Shown here: positions 9,383 through 17,625 of the stretch, piece by piece
Layout: each line of letters starts with the position of its first letter
How positions within the stretch are numbered: position 1 is the stretch's first letter
NCBI RefSeq assembly: GCF_013823385.1
Contig: NZ_PNMA01000007.1
Location: 1 to 64,000, forward strand
Length of the DNA: 64,000 nt
Reading direction: 5' to 3'
Origin: Hyphomonas sp.
GTDB taxonomy: Bacteria > Pseudomonadota > Alphaproteobacteria > Caulobacterales > Hyphomonadaceae
The notes under the pieces: generated by a model
Database searches by the model: none
Seen by the model: the letters and a program-made list of their open reading frames with translations, nothing else
What the model was told of the DNA's origin: nothing
Made by a program: the position numbers and the translations under genes

Positions 9383-9841
9383 CTAGGGCGCGGTTGGGTA
9401 AACCGCTGTGGGGCGAGCCTTTTCGAAGGCTGGCGCGGAGAGGGACATCACATCCGCAACCTGCCGGGTATCGGGATCAACCAGAGCTAGCGACCAGCCA
9501 AACCGGATGGTACGGAGATTTTCCGCCTTGAGCTCGGTGACCACGATGACGCGGAATTCGGCGCCAACCATCGGCACCTCCGGTGGCAGGGTCATGCCCG
9601 GCGCCAGAATGTCTTCGACGGGCGAGCGCCCGAAGCAGAGCCGGTCGCGCCTCAGGCCCACCTTGCAGGTGTCGCCATCCAGCTCGAAATTACGGTCAAA
9701 GGCGGCAAAATCCGCCTGGGTGAACTGGGTCAGCGCGGATGCCTGCACGGCCTCGGCAGCCTGCGGCCGGGTCACCACGAACGCGCCGAGGGCGAACAGG
9801 GCAGCCCCGGCAATTGCCAACTCTATCATGAGGGTTTTCAT
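9383..9841 (-). CDS. Small membrane-anchored or exported protein
   Basis: About 152 residues. An N-terminal hydrophobic segment (residues 4-24, LMIELAIAGAALFALGAF) is followed by a periplasmic domain with a Cys pair (DTCKVGLRRDRLCFG) likely to form a disulfide. No family is recognised. The start at 9841 follows a reading frame that is open further upstream, but only from there does the sequence look like a signal anchor. It stands alone, with 219 bases upstream that hold no visible gene. Confidence 0.55.
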   Translation of the reverse strand: MKTLMIELAIAGAALFALGAFVVTRPQAAEAVQASALTQFTQADFAAFDRNFELDGDTCKVGLRRDRLCFGRSPVEDILAPGMTLPPEVPMVGAEFRVIVVTELKAENLRTIRFGWSLALVDPDTRQVADVMSLSAPAFEKARPTAVYPTAP

Positions 9842-10096
9842 GGTTCTATCGATTGCGCTTGGCCCAGCACGGCACACTCTTGGGAGAACATTTCTCCCTT
9901 AACGCGCCGATTGCGGCAAATGTTCCTAACAATCGGTAAAAATCTCAACTGCCCCCGCCGGGAAGCAACTAAACCGAGCGGCGGATCTGCTGGCGCCGCT
10001 ACAGAATGCCTGGCTAAGCCCAGGGGTTAGAAAGTGGGGTGGCGCGCGCCGCGTCTTATCTGGGCTCAGGCCAGGCTCGCATGATTCTGCGCCGCC

Positions 10097-10777
10097 TCAG
10101 GCGAAGGCAAATGCCCGGAGGCTTTCGGTCAGCGTGGTGAACTCGTGATGCACTTCATCAGCCCCGGCAGCAGCCAGTTCCTCGGCCTTGCCGAAGCCCC
10201 AGCTGACACCCAGCGCGCGCACCCCGGCAGCCTTGCCCATCGCCATGTCATGGATCGCGTCGCCGATCATCAGGCTTTCCTGCGGGCCGCAGCCAAGCGC
10301 GCCCATCGCCTGCTCCACCATGAAGGGATGCGGCTTGCCGGGGCCATCATCGGCGCACCAGACAGTATCGAAGAAATGGCGCAGCTTGTGTTTCTCGAAC
10401 AGTGCCTCAACCCCGCGATGGGACTTGCCCGTCGCCACGGCCATCAGCCAGCCATCGGATTTGAGCTGGTCCAGCAGCTCCAGCGCGCCGGCATAGAGGG
10501 GCTCATGATGGCCGGGCGTGGTGCGGTGGATGACGAAGGATTGCTTGTAAGCCTCCACCAGCGCCGCCAGCCGGTCTGCGCCAATGTCGGGCGGGGCCAG
10601 CGTTGAGAGGGCTTCGGTCAGGCTGAGGCCGACGATGCGGCGGGTGGCGTCATAGTCCGGCGGCGGAAGACCCGCGCCCCGGAAGGCGGTTTCCATACAG
10701 GCCTGGATTACATCGCGGCTGTCCACGAGAGTTCCGTCCACATCCCAGATCGCAAGGCGCAATTCGGTGAGCTTCAC
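10097..10777 (-). CDS. HAD-superfamily phosphatase, phosphoglycolate phosphatase-like
   Basis: A 226-residue cytoplasmic HAD hydrolase. All four motifs are visible: DVDGTLVDS (nucleophile and acid Asp), VATGKS, KPHPF (Lys) and MIGDAIHDM (metal-binding acids). The cap between motifs I and II is helical, as in the Gph/PGP group, so small phosphorylated metabolites are likely substrates; the exact one cannot be told. The GTG start at 10777 overlaps the TGA of the upstream small membrane protein gene (GTGA), indicating translational coupling, with GGGAGA as ribosome binding site. Many alphaproteobacteria have this gene directly after rluC. Confidence 0.85.
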   Translation of the reverse strand: MKLTELRLAIWDVDGTLVDSRDVIQACMETAFRGAGLPPPDYDATRRIVGLSLTEALSTLAPPDIGADRLAALVEAYKQSFVIHRTTPGHHEPLYAGALELLDQLKSDGWLMAVATGKSHRGVEALFEKHKLRHFFDTVWCADDGPGKPHPFMVEQAMGALGCGPQESLMIGDAIHDMAMGKAAGVRALGVSWGFGKAEELAAAGADEVHHEFTTLTESLRAFAFA

Positions 10778-11037
10778 TCGGCGGTCTCCCGGCCTTTTCG
10801 CGCTTCGAGGCGCATGCCCACGACCGCGCCGATGCAGAGAGCGATGGGAAGGAAAAACAGCGCCGAGTCCCAGTTGAGCAGAAAGGCCTGCCAGCGGCTT
10901 TCCAGCGTGCAGGCCGGCGCAAATTCCAGCGCCGCCCGGCACATGCCGCGCGAGAAGAACATGTAGATCACGAACACCGCGCCGCTGAGCCCGGCGCCGA
11001 GGGCCACATTGATCCAGAAGGACAGTCTGCCGAGCAT
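10774..11037 (-). CDS. Small two-span membrane protein
   Basis: An 87-residue protein with two hydrophobic spans (about 8-28 and 57-77) separated by a short loop containing two cysteines (MCRAALEFAPACTLE). No family is recognised. It is sandwiched between rluC (one base apart) and the HAD phosphatase gene (four-base GTGA overlap), so it is almost certainly translated as part of that operon. The loop cysteines suggest the loop faces the periplasm. Confidence 0.65.
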   Translation of the reverse strand: MLGRLSFWINVALGAGLSGAVFVIYMFFSRGMCRAALEFAPACTLESRWQAFLLNWDSALFFLPIALCIGAVVGMRLEARKGRETAE

Positions 11038-11038
11038 G

Positions 11039-12088
11039 TCAGATAAACGGGGCCAGCGGGTCCTTGCCCGCCTCCTGTTCCAGGAAGCCCAGCGTTTCGA
11101 AGGTCTCTTTCATGTGCGGGGGCAGCGGCGCGATGATCTTGATCGGCTTGCCATGCTCGCGCGGGATGATCAGCGCGCGGGCGTGCAGGTGCAGCCCTTC
11201 GGCGAGCCCCTGGGGCACTTCGCGGCGCGACTTGTATTTATGGTCGCCCAGGATCGAGGTGTTCATTTCCAGCATATGGAAACGCAGCTGGTGCATCCTT
11301 CCCGTTTCCGGGCGCAACGCCACCCAGGCGGCTTTCGGCCCGGCGGTGGAGACGACGGCATAGTCGGTAATCGCATGGCGGGCGCCTTCCACGCCCTGGG
11401 CCGAACGGATCATCCGTTCACGGTCTCCATCGCGGCGTTTCGTGGCGTAGGGGTCCACCGGGCGATAGCCGGACGGCTCATTGATGTCAGGCACGCCTTT
11501 CACCATCCAGCAGCGGATCTGGCCCGCCTGCGGGCTCGGCACGCCGACGGTCACAGCCCAGTAGACCTTGTCCATCTCCCGTCCCCGGAAGAGTTCGGTC
11601 AGCCGCGCGGCGGCGGCCGGATGCTTGGCCAGCAGCAGAACGCCGGAGGTGTCCTTGTCGAGCCGGTGGACCAGAACGGGCCGGTGGCCGTCTTCTTCCA
11701 TGCCCGCGATCAGACCGTCGACATGGCGCCCCTGGCCAGAACCGCCCTGAACCGCGAGGCCAGACGGCTTGTTGATCGCCAGCATGTCATCATCCTCATA
11801 GATGATGATCGAGCGGAGGAATTCGCGGTCTTCCTCGGAAATCTTGCGTGCCGTCGCCGCCTTGCGCGCGCCGGCATCTTCGGAGGCAAAGATCGGGAAG
11901 CGGACTTCATCCGCCGTTTCAAGGCGCGTATTGGCTTTCGCCCGGCCGCCATTGACGCGGATCTGCCCGGTACGGAGCAGTTTCTCCACCTGGCCCTGCG
12001 TCACATTCATGCGCCGCTTCAGCCAGCGGTCAAGGCGCGCGCCGGTTTCCTTTTCCGACACGGTTTCAGTAATGATTTGTCCGCTCAT
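11039..12088 (-). CDS. rluC: 23S rRNA pseudouridine synthase RluC
   Basis: A 349-residue RluA-family enzyme that converts specific uridines of 23S rRNA (positions 955, 2504 and 2580 in E. coli) to pseudouridine. The N-terminal S4 RNA-binding domain (about 15-75, LDRWLKRRMNVTQGQVEKLL) is followed by the catalytic domain with the diagnostic HRLDKDTSG motif containing the nucleophilic Asp, and by the late RPETGRMHQLRFH motif. The start at 12088 overlaps the crcB stop (ATGA), although the frame is open upstream. RluC rather than RluD is inferred from the S4 domain and alphaproteobacterial context; a related specificity cannot be excluded. Confidence 0.88.
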   Translation of the reverse strand: MSGQIITETVSEKETGARLDRWLKRRMNVTQGQVEKLLRTGQIRVNGGRAKANTRLETADEVRFPIFASEDAGARKAATARKISEEDREFLRSIIIYEDDDMLAINKPSGLAVQGGSGQGRHVDGLIAGMEEDGHRPVLVHRLDKDTSGVLLLAKHPAAAARLTELFRGREMDKVYWAVTVGVPSPQAGQIRCWMVKGVPDINEPSGYRPVDPYATKRRDGDRERMIRSAQGVEGARHAITDYAVVSTAGPKAAWVALRPETGRMHQLRFHMLEMNTSILGDHKYKSRREVPQGLAEGLHLHARALIIPREHGKPIKIIAPLPPHMKETFETLGFLEQEAGKDPLAPFI

Positions 12089-12468
12089 GCGAATATCCTG
12101 CGGGCCATCCAGAGGCCGATAAAGAGGGCCGACACGCCGAGCAAAACGGAAAGCAGGGCGTAAAGCCCGGCCTTCAGCGTCTCGCCTGAGCGCAGCATGT
12201 TGGCGATCTCGAGTGAAAATGCCGAAAACGTCGTGAACCCGCCGAGGACGCCGGTCGCAAGGAAGAGGCGCAATTCCTGACTGGCGCCTTCTGCTTTCAG
12301 CGCCAGCCATCCAACGAGGATGCCCATGGCAAAGCTGCCAGCCAGATTTACGAAACCGGTCGCCCAGGGCCAGCCGAGCGGAAGAAAGCGCACAGCCACC
12401 ACGCCTGCGCCATGGCGCAGGCTCGCGCCGATGGCGCCGCCGAGGGCAACAAGAAGAATTCCGTTCAT
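12085..12468 (-). CDS. crcB: Fluoride exporter CrcB/Fluc
   Basis: A 127-residue, four-span inner membrane protein. It forms a dual-topology dimeric channel that lets fluoride out of the cell. Family motifs are all seen: GGAIGASLRH near the start, GFVNLAGSFAMG in span 2 and GVLGGFTTFSAFSLE in the third span, which includes the Phe residues lining the pore. The start at 12468 begins with the first span; upstream in-frame sequence is Arg-rich and not protein-like. The stop overlaps the rluC start. No fluoride riboswitch is convincing upstream. Confidence 0.93.
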   Translation of the reverse strand: MNGILLVALGGAIGASLRHGAGVVAVRFLPLGWPWATGFVNLAGSFAMGILVGWLALKAEGASQELRLFLATGVLGGFTTFSAFSLEIANMLRSGETLKAGLYALLSVLLGVSALFIGLWMARRIFA

Positions 12469-12668
12469 GGCGCGCCTTTTACGCCGAGGCCGCCGATTAC
12501 GCCAGCCTGCACCCCAGAGAAGGCACACATGACCAGATACCGCCCGGCACGTAGGGCCCAAGAGAGATTAAAATCTCTTCCTGGACAACGTGTTCCGGCA
12601 TTAACCAGACGCGCTGGCACCCTGCGGGTGGCGTCCCTCAACCTGTCTGTCCGGCGCTGGGAGTAATC

Positions 12669-12742
12669 TGGAGCGGGTGAAGGGAATCGAACCCTCGTCG
12701 TCAGCTTGGGAAGCTGCTGCTCTACCATTGAGCTACACCCGC
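12669..12742 (-). tRNA. tRNA-Gly (anticodon CCC)
   Basis: Reading the minus strand, a cloverleaf is formed: acceptor GCGGGTG pairs with CACCCGC, the D arm is GCTC-AATGGTA-GAGC, the anticodon loop is TTCCCAA (anticodon CCC, positions 34-36), and the T arm carries GGTTCGATTCC. The discriminator base is U and CCA is encoded. It decodes GGG glycine codons. It sits between crcB and the thioesterase gene, all on the same strand. Confidence 0.96.
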
Positions 12743-12822
12743 CAGAGGCGCGTATTTGATCGGGAACAGGTTTCAGATCAAGCCCTCCCGGCAGTGGATG
12801 GCCGGCAGTGAGGGGAGGCGCT

Positions 12823-13275
12823 TCAGCGGTCCGGCGTGCCTTCCAGGCAGATCAGCGTCTGCTGGCCGACGGCGACGAGCTTGCGGGCCTCTCCCTTGCA
12901 GGCGAACACTTCCAGCGTGCACACGGTCAACGTCCGCCCGGATTTGACGACCGTGCCCACCGCCTCCAGCCAGTCGCCCTCAGCGGGCGCGATGAGATTG
13001 ATCTTGAACTCCACCGTCAGCACGGAGCTGCCCTCCGGAAAGAGGGTGAAGCCCGCATAGCCACCGGCAGAGTCGGCAATCGCCGAAGTGCCCCCGGCAT
13101 GGAAAAAGCCATGCTGCTGGGTGAGTTCCTCCCGGAAGGGCAGCACGATCACCACCCGGCCGCGTGACACCTGCGTCATCTCTGCGCCCAGATGCGCCAT
13201 CAGCCCTTGCCGGGCAAAACTCTCGCGCACCCGCCGCTCCGTGGCGGCAGGAAGAGGATAGGGGTCGTCGCTCAT
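12823..13275 (-). CDS. PaaI-type hotdog thioesterase
   Basis: A 150-residue single hotdog-domain protein. The signature QQHGFFHAGGTSAIADSAGGYA, with its HGG(x)-type catalytic region followed by Asp, is that of the PaaI/4HBT thioesterase families, which hydrolyse aryl- or acyl-CoA esters. The strand VEFKINLIAPAEGD and the C-terminal VAVGQQTLICL complete the fold. Substrate cannot be predicted. The ATG at 13275 is the only sensible start. It is followed on the same strand by tRNA-Gly about 80 bases away. Confidence 0.85.
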   Translation of the reverse strand: MSDDPYPLPAATERRVRESFARQGLMAHLGAEMTQVSRGRVVIVLPFREELTQQHGFFHAGGTSAIADSAGGYAGFTLFPEGSSVLTVEFKINLIAPAEGDWLEAVGTVVKSGRTLTVCTLEVFACKGEARKLVAVGQQTLICLEGTPDR

Positions 13276-13479
13276 GGGTCTGCGCCTTCAGGGTGGAGGT
13301 AGGGGAGCCCTGCCTCGCCCGGTTTGGCTGCCTGTGAAAACTGAAAAATCCTGCATTGCGCGTGAGCTGAGCTTTTCCTTGCGCCTTTCGCCCTCAATGC
13401 AGCCTGAGATTTCTTCACTCGCCAGCCTCCCCGGCGCCGGGCGAAGGTCGCCGCGCCAACAGACAGGACATGCATTTCC

Positions 13480-13860
13480 ATGACGACCCTCTCCCGCACG
13501 GATCTGATCGCCCATGCCGAAGCCTGGATCAGGGACTGGAATGGGCATGATGTGGACGGCGTGATTGCGCCGTGGGCGGAGGATGGCGTGTTCATCAGCC
13601 CGGTCGCGGCCGCCGTCACGGGCAGCCCGCTCATTCGCGGCAAACCGGCGCTGAAGGCCTATTGGCAGGGCGCCCTGGCACGGGCCGGTTCCCTGCATTT
13701 CACGCCCCTCTCCCTGCAGGTTGACCCCGAAACCCAGAGCCTGCTTGTTCACTACCAGTCCCGCACAAGCGCGCGGCAGGTGCGCGCGGCCGAACTCATG
13801 GTATTCGAGAATGGAAAACAGGTACGCGGCGAAGCCTTCTATGGCGCCGAAATGCCGTAA
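13480..13860 (+). CDS. SnoaL-like / NTF2-fold protein
   Basis: A 126-residue cytoplasmic protein. The pattern LIAHAEAWIRDWNGHDVDGVIAPWAEDGVF, then IRGKPALKAYWQ, then a run of strands ending in FENGKQV, is characteristic of the SnoaL-like group of the NTF2 superfamily, whose members include small isomerases, hydrolases and many of unknown role. It is followed by the DUF1330 gene after 22 bases and then by the DsbA-fold isomerase, suggesting one small-molecule metabolism operon. Confidence 0.75.
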   Translation: MTTLSRTDLIAHAEAWIRDWNGHDVDGVIAPWAEDGVFISPVAAAVTGSPLIRGKPALKAYWQGALARAGSLHFTPLSLQVDPETQSLLVHYQSRTSARQVRAAELMVFENGKQVRGEAFYGAEMP

Positions 13861-13882
13861 TGCCGAAAGAAGGAAGCGCCCC

Positions 13883-14173
13883 ATGCCTGTCTATGTCATC
13901 GCCCAGCTGAAGATCGGGGACCGGGCCCGTTATCAGCGCTATGTGGACGCGTTCATGCCGGTGCTGGCCGCCCATGGCGGCCGCCTGCTCGCCGCCGACG
14001 ACGCCCCCGCGCGCGAAGAAGGCGACTGGCCTTATGACAAGGTGATCCTTCTTTCCTTCCCGGATGAAGCAGCTTTCCGCGCCTGGGCAGGCTCTTCTGA
14101 TTACCGCCGCATTGCGCAGGACAGGCTCGCGGCCACAACCGGCCCGGTGATCATGGCCCACGGTTTTGGATAA
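13883..14173 (+). CDS. DUF1330 family protein
   Basis: A 96-residue protein with the dimeric alpha+beta barrel (ferredoxin-like) pattern of DUF1330: VYVIAQLKIGDRARYQRYVDAFMPVLAAHGGRLL at the start and FPDEAAFRAWAGSSDYRRI later. Members are cytoplasmic and of unknown function. The ATG at 13883 is supported by AAGGAAG upstream. It lies between the SnoaL-like gene (22 bases) and the isomerase gene (7 bases), all in one probable operon. Confidence 0.85.
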   Translation: MPVYVIAQLKIGDRARYQRYVDAFMPVLAAHGGRLLAADDAPAREEGDWPYDKVILLSFPDEAAFRAWAGSSDYRRIAQDRLAATTGPVIMAHGFG

Positions 14174-14180
14174 ATCTCAG

Positions 14181-14789
14181 ATGACAGACAAATCCCCCAT
14201 CGAATTCTGGTTCGATTTTTCCTCCGGTTACGCCTATTTCGCGGCGCTGGAGATTGACGCCCTCGGCGCCCGTGCGGGCCGGGCCATTCTCTGGCGGCCC
14301 TATATGCTGGGCGCGGCCTTTAAGGTTACCGGTATGCGCGGGCTTTCCTCCACACCCGTGAAGGGAGATTATGCCCGGCATGACTGGGCCCGCGCTGCCC
14401 GCCGCAGGGGCGTGCCTTTCGATCCGCCAACGGATCATCCGAAAGTCGCCCTACCCGCGACCCGCGCCTTCTACTGGATCGAGGCAAACCATCCCGGCCG
14501 GGAAGCCCCCTTCGCCCGCGAGGTGTTCCGCCGCTACTATTCCGGCGCGCTCGACACCAGCGATGCGGAAGCGGTCGCGGGCATTGCCCCGGCTCTTGGC
14601 CTTGACACTGCCGCCGTGCGCGCAGGCCTGGAAGACGCCGCGATCAAGGCGCGCGCCCGCGCCCTGGGCGAGGATGCCGTGGCGCGCGGCATCTTCGGTT
14701 CGCCCTTCTTCATGATCGATGAGGAGCCCTTCTGGGGCTGGGACCGCCTGCCCATGCTGGAAGACTGGGCACGCAGCGGCGGCTGGTAA
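14181..14789 (+). CDS. DsbA-fold 2-hydroxychromene-2-carboxylate isomerase family protein
   Basis: A 202-residue member of the kappa-GST-like/HCCA isomerase family. The start EFWFDFSSGYAYFAALEIDAL and the WRPYMLGAAFKVTG segment correspond to the glutathione-binding face, and the late GIFGSPFFMIDEEPFWGWDRL is diagnostic. NahD-type members isomerise 2-hydroxychromene-2-carboxylate in naphthalene breakdown, but most genomic members have unknown substrates, and no ring-cleavage genes are present here. The ATG at 14181 lies seven bases after the DUF1330 stop; a TTG at 14166 is in frame but overlaps that gene. Confidence 0.85.
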   Translation: MTDKSPIEFWFDFSSGYAYFAALEIDALGARAGRAILWRPYMLGAAFKVTGMRGLSSTPVKGDYARHDWARAARRRGVPFDPPTDHPKVALPATRAFYWIEANHPGREAPFAREVFRRYYSGALDTSDAEAVAGIAPALGLDTAAVRAGLEDAAIKARARALGEDAVARGIFGSPFFMIDEEPFWGWDRLPMLEDWARSGGW

Positions 14790-14855
14790 TTCTGTCCGCA
14801 CCCGTTTCAGGCCAGTCATCCTCTCCTTCCCGGTCGCCGCGCTGCGACTGACGCA

Positions 14856-15767
14856 TTAGCGGCCCGGCGCCTCCAGCTGACCGAGCAGCCAGCTGCGCAG
14901 GTTGCGCACGCGCCGGTCGGTCGCCAGCCCCTCGGGATAGACCAGCCAGTAAGCCCCGCCTGCCTCGATCCGGTGATCGAATACCGGCGCCAGCCGCCCG
15001 GCTTTCACGTCTGCCTCGGCAATCTCCCAGCCTGCCAACGTCAGGCCCGCCCCATCGGCGGCAGCACGCAGGGCAAGGCTGGTGGAATCCACCATCGTCA
15101 CCGCGCCGGGAGAGACGGGCCCGCCCGGCAGGCTGGCATTCCAGTCTGCCCAGTTGCGCGGCCGGTATTGCGACAGGAAGAGGTTTGACGCAGCCACCAC
15201 CTCACGCGGTTCCCGTCCGCGCAGCTGTGACGGCGCGGCCAGCAGCGTCACCGTTTCCGGGAAGAGACGATCCGCCCTCAGACCATGCCATTTGCCCGCG
15301 CCATGGCGTACGGCAACATCGGCGGCGCCCGCAGACAGGTCCACCACCTCCTGGCTGGTGGAGATCAAGAGCTCAAACCCCGCCTTCTCGAATGGATACT
15401 GCGCCAGCCGGGGCGAGAGCCAATGCACGGCAAAGGTTGGCAGCATGGTCAGCCGCAGCGGCCCCTTGCGCCGCTCTTCGGTCACGTCCGCCACCGCCGC
15501 GCCGATCCGGGCGAAGCCCTCGGTCAGCGGCGGGGCCAGCCGCGCGCCTGCGGGCGTCAGCTCCAGCCGCGATCCCACCCGGCGCATCAGGTCCACGCCA
15601 AGGGCCTCTTCCAGCGCCTTCAGCTGGTGGGAAACCGCCGACGGCGTCACATTCAGCTCGCTCGCCGCTTCCTTAATCGATAACAGACGCGCCGCCGCCT
15701 CAAACGCCCGGAGGGCATTGAGCGGCACATTCAGGCGCGGCAGGGAGGCAAAGATCTGGTCAGGCAT
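14856..15767 (-). CDS. LysR-family transcriptional regulator
   Basis: A 303-residue LysR regulator of the GcvA-like branch. The N-terminal winged helix-turn-helix (LRAFEAAARLLSIKEAASELNVTPSAVSHQLKALEEALG, about 20-58) is intact, and the C-terminal effector domain has the two-lobed periplasmic-binding fold with WLSPRL and AGAADVAVRHG segments. It is convergent with the isomerase operon and the pyridoxal kinase gene follows behind it on the same strand. Its target is not evident, because no divergent gene shares its upstream region. Confidence 0.9.
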   Translation of the reverse strand: MPDQIFASLPRLNVPLNALRAFEAAARLLSIKEAASELNVTPSAVSHQLKALEEALGVDLMRRVGSRLELTPAGARLAPPLTEGFARIGAAVADVTEERRKGPLRLTMLPTFAVHWLSPRLAQYPFEKAGFELLISTSQEVVDLSAGAADVAVRHGAGKWHGLRADRLFPETVTLLAAPSQLRGREPREVVAASNLFLSQYRPRNWADWNASLPGGPVSPGAVTMVDSTSLALRAAADGAGLTLAGWEIAEADVKAGRLAPVFDHRIEAGGAYWLVYPEGLATDRRVRNLRSWLLGQLEAPGR

Positions 15768-15823
15768 GGCGAAATCCTAGCGCCGGGCGGTGCGGAGCGG
15801 AAGCCGCCTTCAAGCGCTGCCTG

Positions 15824-16669
15824 TCAGAGCAGCTCTGCCTTAAAGGGACGCCCCTGCCAGCGCAGCGCCGCTACTTCGGCGGCCAGCGGCATTTCGCCAG
15901 GCTGGCCCGCTGGCATGGCAGAGAGCACCACGAACACGGTTCCCACTGCCTGCTCTGCCGCTTCGACCAGCGTCATGCGCCCATCGAGCGCCGCTGTCAG
16001 CGCGCCGGTGAAGAGGTCGCCCGTACCGTTCGGGCGCACATCCACCTTCGGCGTACGAATCCGCCAGACCGCCCCGCCCTCGCCAATCAGCGTGTCGATG
16101 AAGCCGGGCGCTGCTTCGGGGATGGCCCCCGTCACGGCAATCCGGCCTGGCAAGACCGAAGCGCCCTGCTTCAGCGCGGCGGCCACCGCTTCCGTGCTGT
16201 GCCCGGCGAGCCCCGCCAGCAGGCCAAATTCGAACGCGTTGGGCGTCAGGATGTCCGCCAGCGGGGCCAGCTCCGCCCGGAAGAATTCCGGCAAGCCCGA
16301 GGCGACGAACACACCCAGATCACTGTCCCCGATCACCGGGTCGCAGATGTAGGTAAGCTGAGGATTGGCTGCCTTTGCGCGCTTTACGAAATCCCGCACC
16401 GCCTCGCCATTGCCGACAGAGCCGAGATACCCCGTCACCATCAGGCGCGAGGCAGCGACCAACCCCCGCTCCTCCACCCCCGTCAGCAGATCGGCGACAA
16501 AATCCGGCGGCAGTATCTTCCCGCGCAGTGTCGGATAGTGCGGCGTGTTGGACAGCAGTGTGGTCGGCACGGCATAGACCTCTACGCCGTTCGCCATCAT
16601 CGGATGGATCGCCGCGCTGTTGCCCACATGGCCGAATACCACCTGGCTCTGGATCGAAATGACGCTCAC
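15824..16669 (-). CDS. pdxY: Pyridoxal kinase PdxY
   Basis: A 281-residue ribokinase-fold kinase that phosphorylates pyridoxal to PLP in vitamin B6 salvage. Features include the N-terminal ISIQSQVVFGHVGNSAA, the CDPVIGD segment, LTPNAFEFGLL, and NGTGDLFTGAL, with the anion hole and catalytic Asp of the GTGD motif. Length is typical. Its ATG overlaps the stop of the PLP-binding protein gene (ATGA), so the pair is translationally coupled. This ties PLP production to PLP homeostasis in one operon. Confidence 0.9.
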   Translation of the reverse strand: MSVISIQSQVVFGHVGNSAAIHPMMANGVEVYAVPTTLLSNTPHYPTLRGKILPPDFVADLLTGVEERGLVAASRLMVTGYLGSVGNGEAVRDFVKRAKAANPQLTYICDPVIGDSDLGVFVASGLPEFFRAELAPLADILTPNAFEFGLLAGLAGHSTEAVAAALKQGASVLPGRIAVTGAIPEAAPGFIDTLIGEGGAVWRIRTPKVDVRPNGTGDLFTGALTAALDGRMTLVEAAEQAVGTVFVVLSAMPAGQPGEMPLAAEVAALRWQGRPFKAELL

Positions 16670-17433
16670 GGCGTCTCCTTTTCACGTTTGCTGCCAAGGC
16701 CAGGCCAGTAATGATCATCCGGCAGCGGGCGCGGCCCGAAGATCGCCTGCCCCACGCGCACCAGCGTCGCGCCTTCCTCGATCGCCCATGCGAAATCGCC
16801 CGACATGCCCATCGACAGCTCGTCCACGCGGGCGCCGGGCGCCGCCTCGCGGATAGCTGTCTGCACCGCGCGCAGCCGCCGGAAACAGGCGCGCACCGCC
16901 GCTTCCTCCGCCGAGAAGATCGCCAGTGTCATCAGCCCACGGACCTTGAGCCGCTCGAATGGCGCCAACGCCCGCGCAAAGCCTGCCGCCGCCGATGGCT
17001 CCAGCCCGAACTTGCTCTCTTCGCCGGAGGTGTTCACCTGAATGAACACGTCCAGCGTCCGCCCTTCGATTTCCAGCCGCCGTTCCAGCGCCTCGGCCAG
17101 TTTGAGGCTGTCCAGCGCCTGAAACGCATCGGCAAAGCGCGCCACATATTTCGCCTTGTTGGTCTGCAGATGGCCGATGATAGACCAGCTGAGATCAAGG
17201 TCGGCCAGCGCCTCGGATTTTTCCCTGGCTTCCTGCACCTTGTTCTCGCCGCACTGGCGCAGGCCTGCCGCATAGGCCGCCCGCAGCCGCTCTGCCGGCA
17301 CGGTCTTCGTCACCGGCAGCAGCGTCACGCTCTCCGGCGCCCGGCCCACCCGCGCGCAGGCCGCCGCCATCCGCTGCTTCACGGCTTCAATATTGGCGGC
17401 AATCAGCGCGCCATCCGCAGAAAGGTCGCTCAT
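16666..17433 (-). CDS. YggS/PLPBP family pyridoxal phosphate-binding protein
   Basis: A 255-residue single-domain TIM-barrel PLP carrier. The conserved LLPVTKTVP (Lys that forms the Schiff base), GENKVQEA, WSIIGHLQTNKAK, VNTSGEESKFGL and LSMGMSGDFAWAIEEGATLVRVG segments are all present. The family keeps cytosolic free PLP in check and influences amino acid and B6 pools without a known reaction. AAGGGG lies about eight bases before the ATG at 17433, preferred over a TTG two codons upstream. It overlaps pdxY by four bases. Confidence 0.92.
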   Translation of the reverse strand: MSDLSADGALIAANIEAVKQRMAAACARVGRAPESVTLLPVTKTVPAERLRAAYAAGLRQCGENKVQEAREKSEALADLDLSWSIIGHLQTNKAKYVARFADAFQALDSLKLAEALERRLEIEGRTLDVFIQVNTSGEESKFGLEPSAAAGFARALAPFERLKVRGLMTLAIFSAEEAAVRACFRRLRAVQTAIREAAPGARVDELSMGMSGDFAWAIEEGATLVRVGQAIFGPRPLPDDHYWPGLGSKREKETP

Positions 17434-17625
17434 GGTCAAACCCCTTGCGGGCCTGCGAGAGGCCGCCCGGCTGGCCTATGAACCAGGCTGCCCAGCGTCA
17501 AATGAAAATTCCTCGCCCGCCCTGAGACATCTTCGCGGCGCCTTTCAAATGCCTATTGCGAAGCGCAGAAGGAAATGGCACGAGTCATGCCAATACATAC
17601 CAAAGCCGGCCTGGGAGGAAACAGA

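Noticed and set aside
12469-12560. Possible fluoride riboswitch upstream of crcB
   Set aside because: The region has some GGCG-rich pairing, but the conserved fluoride aptamer core could not be laid out on it.
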